From an uncultured Candidatus Altimarinota bacterium (GTDB lineage: Bacteria; Patescibacteriota; Gracilibacteria; BD1-5; UBA6164), in contig CALMDL010000158.1 of the NCBI GenBank assembly GCA_937864995.1, forward strand, positions 1 to 11,943: a stretch of DNA of 11,943 nt, given 5' to 3'. The position numbers and the translations under genes are program-made. A model generated the notes under the pieces. It was not told the origin of the DNA and did not search any database. It was given only the letters and a program-made list of their open reading frames with translations. Positions 6,191 through 11,943 of this stretch are shown in pieces; positions within the stretch are counted from its first letter, which is position 1; every line of letters starts with the position of its first letter.

Positions 6191-6554
6191 TTTCTATAAA
6201 ATCAATTTCATTAATTTTTCATATTTTTTTAATAAATCTTTTTTTATCTATAGTTTTAAATTGGGATAATGTTACAAAAGATATTTTATTAAAATATCTT
6301 TCATCAAGTTTATAATAAAACTCTGAATCTTTTCATTTTGTAGTCATAGAAACTATTAAATAAACAGCTCAAATTCTATTAAGTACCAAAACTGGTCTTC
6401 TAAAACTTTCTCACTTTCAAAAAGATTCACTTTTAATATTTTTTCATATTGAAGCCCACCATATCTCTGATTCTTTAAAATAAATATTATCAGTATTTTT
6501 ATCATGAATTTCTTTTTTTAATTCATTCCATTTATCAAAAATTTCTATTTCCAT
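6162..6554 (-). CDS. PemK/MazF-family toxin 2, a chimera of toxins 1 and 3
   Basis: 130 residues. From the start to the RPVL strand the protein is identical to toxin 1 (KWNELKKEIHDK, ASIGKNIKSESFGKGESFRRPVL). After RPVL it is identical to toxin 3 (VLNRIGAVYLIVSMTTKGK, TLSQFKTIDKKRFIKKIGK). The switch lies in the 12-bp sequence shared by both parents (6388-6399), so the frame stays open and all MazF-fold strands are kept, including the R of RRPVL and the T-T pair after the third strand. It inherits the toxin 1 promoter and leader hairpin and the toxin 3 antisense RNA and terminator. The gene looks intact, not decayed, so it should give a folded enzyme; its activity is not known. Confidence 0.85.
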
Positions 6555-6563
6555 TCTTTATAT

Positions 6564-6592
6564 TTAAAAGCTAATTTTAGGAGAGCTTTTAA
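6564..6592 (-). promoter_or_regulatory. Leader hairpin of the chimeric toxin
   Basis: Identical duplicate of the toxin 1 leader hairpin (offset 1346): TTAAAAGCT / AGCTTTTAA with the AAAAGCTCTCC 5' side on the minus strand. Confidence 0.6.
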
Positions 6593-6600
6593 TTCATAAT

Positions 6601-6628
6601 AATATAACTAAATATAAATTTTTGTAAA
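6601..6628 (-). promoter_or_regulatory. Promoter candidate for the chimeric toxin
   Basis: Duplicate of 5255-5282: TTTACA, 16 bases, TATATT on the minus strand. Confidence 0.45.
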
Positions 6629-6661
6629 AAAATTTTAGAAATTTAATACGGATTTAATGTC

Positions 6662-6689
6662 TTGTTTATGAGATAAAAATTGATATAAT
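6662..6689 (+). promoter_or_regulatory. Promoter for membrane protein gene, copy 2
   Basis: Duplicate of 5316-5343: TTGTTT, 16 bases, TATAAT. Confidence 0.5.
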
Positions 6690-6719
6690 GAGATGAATTT
6701 ATAATTTAATTTTTTTATT

Positions 6720-7301
6720 ATGGAAAACAAAAAATCAAATTGAAAAATTTGGAGATTAACAAAAGTTTTATACTTCATAATTACATTACCTTTAGTCTTA
6801 TTATGAGCTTGAACAATTTTATCTTCACAAGAAACATATAATTGAGGTATTTGGATTAATGATTATTACATATGAAGTTTATATATGATTTTATTTCTAA
6901 TATCATATATTTTATCAACTGATTTTATTAGAAGAGTAATTTCATATATAAATAATTGAACTTTTAATTGATTTATTCCCTATATTAAAATATTAAAAAG
7001 ATTTTTCATAATAATTATATTAATTTTATGAATTACTTTAATTACACTAGTTTCATTAAGTAATAATTTTAAAAAGACAAATAATATAACTCCTACTAAT
7101 AATTTTATTAATGAGCTTGATTATGATATAAAAAATGGTGCAACAGTTGATGAAATATTAAATGCTTATCCAGAAGTAGAATGAAATATTCAATTAGTAA
7201 ATGAATTAATATATGATATTAAAAATGGTGCAACTATTGATGAAATTAATAATGCTTATCCAGAGTTAAATTGATGAGAAAAGCAAGTGAAAAATAAGTA
7301 A
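6720..7301 (+). CDS. Three-helix membrane protein with 30-aa repeats, copy 2
   Basis: 193 residues, identical to the product at 5374-5955, with the same promoter, start and TAA stop. The repeat module pair is at 7110-7289. Because the duplication breakpoints fall inside the toxin genes and not here, both copies are complete and keep their promoters, so the product's dosage is probably doubled along with the small RNA. No function is assigned. Neighbours are the chimeric toxin (divergent, 6554) and small RNA 2 copy 2 (same direction, about 135 bases on). Confidence 0.8.
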
Positions 7302-7402
7302 TTTATTAAAATAAATATAAATAAATATAAAAAACTTTCCTACTAAATTTGATTTTACTTATATTTTAATCAATTATAACGATTTTTACTTACAAAATAA
7401 AT

Positions 7403-7431
7403 TTGACTTTTTCTATCAAATTAGATATAAT
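7403..7431 (+). promoter_or_regulatory. Consensus promoter for small RNA 2, copy 2
   Basis: TTGACT at 7403-7408, 17 bases, TATAAT at 7426-7431; duplicate of 6057-6085. Confidence 0.75.
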
Positions 7432-7437
7432 TTAAGC

Positions 7438-7536
7438 ACAAAGTCTAGGTTATAAAATAAATCCTAGATCCTCCCTACTTAATTGTAGGGCAATTAAAAA
7501 AGAAGAATTAAAACAAATGTTTAATTCTTCTTTTTA
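7438..7536 (+). ncRNA. Convergent small RNA 2 at the 3' end of toxin 3, copy 2
   Basis: Identical to the RNA at 6092-6190 (5' hairpin, CCCTAC-TTAATT-GTAGGG hairpin at 7473-7490, terminator). This is presumably the original location: it faces toxin 3, whose C-terminal half it accompanies in the duplication. About 29 bases overlap the toxin 3 coding end. Confidence 0.6.
7502..7536. terminator. Bidirectional terminator of small RNA 2 and toxin 3
   Basis: Duplicate of 6156-6190: an 11-bp stem with T-tracts outward on both strands and the toxin 3 stop codon in the stem. Confidence 0.8.
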
Positions 7537-7897
7537 TTTCTATAAAATCAATTTCATTAATTTTTCATATTTTTTTAATAAATCTTTTTTTATCTATAGT
7601 TTTAAATTGGGATAATGTTACAAAAGATATTTTATTAAAATATCTTTCATCAAGTTTATAATAAAACTCTGAATCTTTTCATTTTGTAGTCATAGAAACT
7701 ATTAAATAAACAGCTCAAATTCTATTAAGTACCAAAACTGGTCTTTTAAATTCTTCTCATTTTCAATTACTTTCAAATCAAATATTTTTTCATAATGAAA
7801 TGTACCAAACTTCTCTATGTTTTGGATAAACATTTTTACCTTTAGAATCTATATATTTTTTTAAATCATTCCATAAATCAAAAATTTCATTCTCCAT
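7508..7897 (-). CDS. PemK/MazF-family toxin 3 (ribonuclease)
   Basis: 129 residues, a diverged paralog of toxin 1. It has an N-terminal helix EIFDLWNDLKKYIDSK, then HREVWYISLGKNIGFES, GKGEEFKRPVLVL, AVYLIVSMTTKGK, FVTLSQFKTIDKKRF and KKIGKINEIDF. GKNIGFESNGKG is closer than toxin 1 to the usual bacterial pattern (GxNIGxExxGK), and SQ-K-IDKKRF matches the typical MazF SQIRxIDxxRL. So this is the more canonical parent. It begins 53 bases after the tex stop with no clear promoter or terminator between, so it may be transcribed by read-through from tex as well as from its own start. A conserved leader hairpin is at 7907-7934. No protein antitoxin is adjacent. Confidence 0.87.
7734..7745. repeat. 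Third copy of the 12-bp duplication junction
   Basis: aaaactggtctt, also at 5042-5053 and 6388-6399. On the minus strand it covers the RPVL codons of each toxin gene, the one place where toxins 1 and 3 share 12 consecutive bases at the breakpoint. Confidence 0.9.
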
Positions 7898-7906
7898 ATT
7901 TATTTA

Positions 7907-7934
7907 TTAAAAACTAAATTTGGAGAGCTTTTAA
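7907..7934 (-). promoter_or_regulatory. Leader hairpin of toxin 3
   Basis: TTAAAAACT (7907-7915) opposite AGCTTTTAA (7926-7934), nine positions before the toxin ATG. Compared with toxin 1, one position changed so that the minus-strand RNA has a G-U pair while the plus strand would have an A-C mismatch. AAAAGCTCTCC is kept exactly. Confidence 0.6.
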
Positions 7935-7950
7935 CAATATTTATCTTTTT

Positions 7951-10107
7951 TTAATTCAACCCCTTCATACTCAACTGAATCTTAAGCGTCTTTTCATCGA
8001 TATTTAGTACTTTTACAACTACACTTTGACCAACTTCAAGCACTTCTTTTGGATCTTTTATAAATCTATCTGTGATTTGAGATATGTGAACAAGTCCATC
8101 ATTTTTTGTACCTATATCAATAAAAGCTCAAAACGCAAGTACATTTCTAACTACTCATTTCAAAATAGTACCTTCTTTTATTTCTTTCACATCTACTTTT
8201 GATGTAGCTTTTTGGTGTGCAGAATTTACTCTTTTTTCAGCACCTATTTCTTTATAACTTTTAATTATAAATTCAATAGTTGTTTCATTTGCATCTTTAT
8301 AAAGACTCAAAATAGTATCTTTGTGTTTAGTAAAATCAGAAACTTTTAAATCATTTTCTACTATATATTTTGCTAATTCATATTGATCTGGATGTATATC
8401 ACTATTATCAAATTTTTCATTACTTTCTGGTACTCTCAAAAATCAGATTGCTTGTTCATAAGCCTTTGCACTCAATTGTTTTTTAAGCTCAATTCTTGAT
8501 TTGTATGGTCTATTATTATAGATTTTTTTTGCAGTTTTTTTATCTATTCCAGAAATATAATTCAATACATAACTTGATGCAGTATTTACATTTATACCTA
8601 TATCGTTTACAGTATCTTCAACTACAAATCACAATTTTTCTTCTAGTTTCTTTTCTGGTACATCATGTTGATACATACCAACTCCTATACTTCAAACTGG
8701 TACTTTAACAAGTTCACTTAGTGGATCTATAAATCTTCTACCAATTGAAACAGTTCATCTATCCAAACTATCAAGTTCTGGAAATTCTTCAGCTGCTGTT
8801 TTACTAGCACTATAAACAGAAGCTCCACTTTCATTTACTATATATATGTCTACTTTTGTGATTTCATTTAATAAATCAATTGTTTCATTTACTCAAGTAC
8901 CATTTCAAACAACTATTACTTTTGGATCTTGTTTTTCTAAAATAAGTTTCAAAATAGCTTTTGCTTCTAGTTTTTTGTGTAAAAATATCTTTTCAAATGA
9001 TAGTGGATTACCAAATTCATCTAAAATAGCCATCTTACAACCAGCATTGAATCATGGATCTATAGCAAGTATTTTTTTACCATATTCTGGTTTTGTCATA
9101 AGCAATTTAGAAAGATTACTTTTAAATGTTTCTATTGCTTCATCTTCTGCTATTTCAGATAGATTTCATCTCACTTCATTTTCAACAGATGTAAAAAGTG
9201 CATCATACCCTTCTTTAAATCAAGCTTCTAATTCACTTATAAAAGGATATTTTGTTTTTAATATTCTAGCATAATGAAATGCAATTCATTCATAAGTTTT
9301 AGGAGAATCTTGAATTTTTACATTTAGTATTCATAAATTTTCTCACCTATTTAAAGCTAAAACTTGATATGGTTTTATATATGAGATTTTGATAGTATAG
9401 TCTTTATAAATATCAAATTTTGGTATTTGATTTCTATCTTTTTCGTTTAATTTTTCTAATGATTTTTCAGTTTTTATCTTTGAAGTTATTTCATTGTACT
9501 TAGTCAAAGTATCAATTAAATCTGCTCTTAAATCACTATTAGCAGAAACTTCTGCTCAGATTATATTTATACTTCATTCTATTATTTCTTCTCTAGAATA
9601 ATCTTTTAGTAGATTTTCAGGGATAATAAAACCATCTTTATTTTTCTTTATTTCATCAGCAACAACTTGAAAACCTTTTTCAATTGCTATCATTGCTTTT
9701 GTTTTTTTCTTACTTTTGTATGGTTTATATATTTCTTCAACTTCTTTTAGAGTTTTTGCTTTCAATATATTTTCAAGTAATTCTGGAGTCAGTTTTCCAA
9801 GTGCATTTATACCATTTGTTGCAGTTACTTTTGCTTTAAATAGATTTTCTAGTTTCTTTTGTAGTGCTATAATTTCTCTAATTTGGTCTTCATCTAGATT
9901 TCAAGTAACTTCTTTTTTATAACGAGCTATAAATGGAACAGTTGATCACTCTTTAACCAAATCTAAAACAACTTTTACTTGAAAATCTTTAAAATTTAAA
10001 GCTATTGCAATTTCTTTTATATAATCAACTTCTGGTACAAAATTGTTTACCTCTTGTTCTTCAATTTCTATATTTTCTTCTAAATTATTTTCATTTGTAT
10101 TTTCCAT
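7951..10107 (-). CDS. tex: Tex, transcription accessory / RNA-binding protein
   Basis: 718 residues, a normal Tex length. After an acidic 25-residue tail comes the Tex N-terminal helical domain (STVPFIARYKKEVTGNLDEDQ, 55-75; EEIYKPYKSKKKTKA, 124-138). The YqgF/RNase H-like domain starts at KKILAIDPGFNAGCKMAILD (344-363) and includes VVGNGTG and NESGASVYSAS. The family signature PLSELVKVPVGSIGVGMYQHDV is at 462-483. Helix-hairpin-helix DNA-binding segments follow (LNYISGIDKKTAKKIYNNR), and a C-terminal S1 domain (ILKGVVRNVLAFGAFIDIG...GLVHISQI, 648-678). Tex binds RNA/DNA and associates with transcription complexes. TGA encodes conserved glycines such as the first in AFGAF-adjacent GVVRNV. The start is the only upstream ATG; no ribosome-binding site is evident. 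Confidence 0.95.
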
Positions 10108-10167
10108 TATTTTTATTTTTTAAAATATATATCTGTTTTATTTTATAAGTTTAGATTATTTTGCAAG

Positions 10168-10200
10168 AAAAAAATATAGTAAGAAAATTTCTTACTATAT
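10168..10200 (-). terminator. Terminator of the transglycosylase-like gene
   Basis: ATATAGTAAGAAA (10174-10186) and TTTCTTACTATAT (10188-10200) form an inverted repeat, followed on the minus strand by seven T's (A run at 10168-10174). The stop codon of the gene (complement of 10195-10197) is within the stem. tex starts about 60 bases further on, so tex has its own promoter region at 10108-10167, where TATAAA is the only -10 candidate I see. Confidence 0.75.
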
Positions 10201-11943
10201 TTCTGACATCATTTTAGGATAATTTGACTCTAAAAAATGAATAACAAACTCTGTTTTTAAAACATAAGTTACAGATTCTTTATATGTATTATTAATTGAA
10301 ATAATTAAATTTTGATATTCTTTAATTTTTAAATTTATATCAGCTATTTGAGATTTTTTTGTTTTTTTATTTTTCAATTGTTCATTTAAAATAATTATTT
10401 GTTTTTCTATTTTTGCAACCTTTAAATCTTTTTGTTTTCTCATATTTCACATTATAACTCATGGATTTAATAAATTTTTATATTGATCTAAAGAAGTCTC
10501 ACTAGATATATCTCAAAAAACTTCTCATACAACTCTTTTCATACTTCAATTATATCAAGCTGCTAATATAGAATTTAATCAAATTTTGGTATTTTTTGAA
10601 GATAAAAGTGTTGTCCAATTATCTCTAATTTGTTGAGGTAATTGATATATTTGGTCATCAAAATGAGCAACTTGCAAACGAAATGTTGTTTTATGATCTC
10701 TTGCGGCTTTTGAAAAATTTTCTTCTGGGAAAAATGGTTTATATTTTTCATGACTTTTAAAAAGATTATAAGTTCAAGGCATAATTTGTCATATTCATAT
10801 AGCTCAAACAGGACTTTTTTGCCAGTTAAATGAATCTTTTCAATTTAATCACAAAGTAGTAAGTGCACGATTAATTTGTGCTAACATTAAATCTTTAATA
10901 AGTTTTTTATCTTTCAAAGTTATTCAATCTTTTTCAAAATATTCCATATAATCCATTCTTTCAATTATATTTAAAACAAGAGGAAAACTTTCAGGAATTG
11001 CATCTCAAATAGATAATCAAGGTATTGCACTATTGTAAGCTGATACTTTTTTTCAAAATTTAGAATTATAAGATTCTTTCATTGTTTGAAACAAATATGA
11101 AAATCATATTTGTCTTGTTTTTTCATTATCTTGTAATTTTGTATATGGAATATAAGAAAAATAACTATATCTTTTTGTAACTCATAAAGTCTTTTCCAAT
11201 TCTTTTATAGTAGTTACTACTTCTGTAATTTGTGTATGTAATATTTTATGTTTAGATAAATCTTTTTTCTTTTTTGCTTTCTCAACTGCTTTTAAATCAG
11301 ACTCTTGCTTCTCTAATTCTTGTTTTTTTGACTCTAAACTTGATTTTTTAGTTGAAATTTTTGTATAATCTGGATTTTCTATTGGATATAAAATTGATAA
11401 TTGATAATTACTTCATCAATCACTACTTGAAATATTGTATTCTGTATTATATCAATTTGATTTTGGAGTTGGTGTAAGTGAATAATTAATCCCCGATTTA
11501 GTTAATTCTATTGATGTACTATCTGGATTTTTTGAAGGAATAGGTAGATATACTATTTTTCAGTTTGATCAATTTATTTTTTGATGATATGTAATCAAAA
11601 ATGCTTTTCATGCATTATTTCAAACTATTGAAACTTTATGTTCATCTAAATATTCTTTTGATATTTTAGATAATAAATATAAATCTATTCTCTCTCTTTT
11701 TTCTACTTTTTCTTTTTCACTTAATCATAATTTAGATAACAAAGTGTCTATCCAATCTTTTGTTTCCTTTTGTACATTTTTAAGTTTATTTTCATTTTTT
11801 CTTCTTTCATATTCTGCTAAAATTTCTTGTGACAAACCTTTTGGAGTAACTGTTTTTGAATCTGAAGCATTTGATTTAGAAGTTATTTCTTCACTAAACT
11901 TTAAATCAAAATCTCATGAATAATTATTTTTAACCAAAATTCA
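10195..11943 (-). CDS. Lytic transglycosylase-like (SLT) wall protein, N-terminus missing
   Basis: 582 residues are visible; the frame is open at the right edge. A soluble lytic transglycosylase core is marked by SPVGAIGIGQIMPGT at 10771-10815, matching the family's SxxGAxGLMQxMPxT with four TGA-encoded glycines. LNSILAAGYNGSMKRV further on matches the AxAAYNxGxxRV motif. The candidate catalytic glutamate is in LNIIERMDY (near 10950-10970). It lies about 50 residues before SPVGA, farther than in classic Slt enzymes, so an insertion is present. A lysine/glutamate-rich coiled coil precedes the domain (near 11260-11360), and a second K-rich helical stretch ends the protein. Such enzymes cleave peptidoglycan outside the membrane; the signal peptide, if any, is beyond the window. 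It may belong to a larger cell-envelope or peptidase-type protein. Confidence 0.75.

Larger units (their letters stand above)
5042..6387. repeat. Tandem duplication, unit 1 (1346 bp)
   Basis: This unit is repeated immediately at 6388-7733 with an offset of exactly 1346. I saw no difference on reading the two copies line by line. Identity begins at 5042 (5041 is t against c at 6387). The unit holds the N-terminal half of toxin 1 with its leader and promoter, the membrane protein gene, small RNA 2, and the C-terminal half of the toxin 3 type. It starts with the 12-mer aaaactggtctt, which recurs at each junction. Confidence 0.95.
6388..7733. repeat. Tandem duplication, unit 2 (1346 bp)
   Basis: Second copy of 5042-6387. 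Identity with unit 1 continues 12 bases past the unit, to 7745, through the third copy of aaaactggtctt (7734-7745); at 7746 t replaces the c of 6400. The total aligned identical stretch is 1358 bases. The 12-mer at 5042, 6388 and 7734 is the likely crossover site. Confidence 0.95.

Noticed and set aside
5042..7745. Composite transposon or insertion sequence
   Set aside because: No transposase and no terminal inverted repeats; the boundaries fall inside coding sequence at a 12-bp paralog match, as in tandem duplication.
8496..9922. Plus-strand open frames at 8496-8708, 8846-9274 and 9716-9922
   Set aside because: They are antisense shadows of tex, whose domains account for the whole interval on the minus strand.

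Overview
The window is AT-rich DNA from a bacterium that reads UGA as glycine (translation table 25), as Candidatus Gracilibacteria (BD1-5) and Absconditabacteria (SR1) do. Every long gene has in-frame TGA codons at invariant glycines: the SAM-binding D-I-G-A-G-N-G of the methyltransferase, DPGNLGT and VIGNE of the SpoU enzyme, YLEIGGK of UPF0371, and SPVGAIGIGQIMPG of the transglycosylase. TGG is used separately for Trp. All visible stops are TAA or TAG. Read with the standard code, the region looks wrongly like a string of fragments.

Left part (1-4700): the N-terminus of a leftward membrane protein, divergent from a 51-residue single-pass membrane protein. Then come a metallo-beta-lactamase-fold hydrolase, a GC-rich small RNA candidate on the minus strand, a TrmH/SpoU rRNA/tRNA 2'-O-methyltransferase, a C-terminally short UPF0371 (DUF1846) protein, and a class I SAM methyltransferase.

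Middle part (4729-7934) is the most interesting. It holds three PemK/MazF-fold toxin genes on the minus strand with no recognisable protein antitoxin. Each is faced, tail to tail, by a short plus-strand RNA with a consensus promoter (TTGACT-17-TATAAT), a hairpin with a conserved TTAATT loop, and a terminator that overlaps the toxin's 3' end. Two identical genes for a three-helix membrane protein with two C-terminal 30-residue repeats lie between the toxins. A perfect 1346-bp tandem duplication, bounded by a 12-bp sequence shared by two diverged toxin paralogs (in the codons for RPVL), made the middle toxin an intact in-frame chimera. It has the promoter, leader and N-terminal half of toxin 1, and the C-terminal half and antisense RNA of toxin 3.

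Right part (7951-11943): a full-length Tex transcription accessory protein, then most of a leftward lytic-transglycosylase-like wall protein that runs off the right edge.

Working hypothesis (inference): the middle locus is an expanding toxin array in which a convergent small RNA, a conserved 5' leader hairpin and perhaps the membrane protein control MazF-fold ribonucleases. The sequence shows architecture and duplication; it does not show antitoxin activity. No tRNA, rRNA, CRISPR array or transposase was seen, and no gene-free stretch exceeds about 170 bases.
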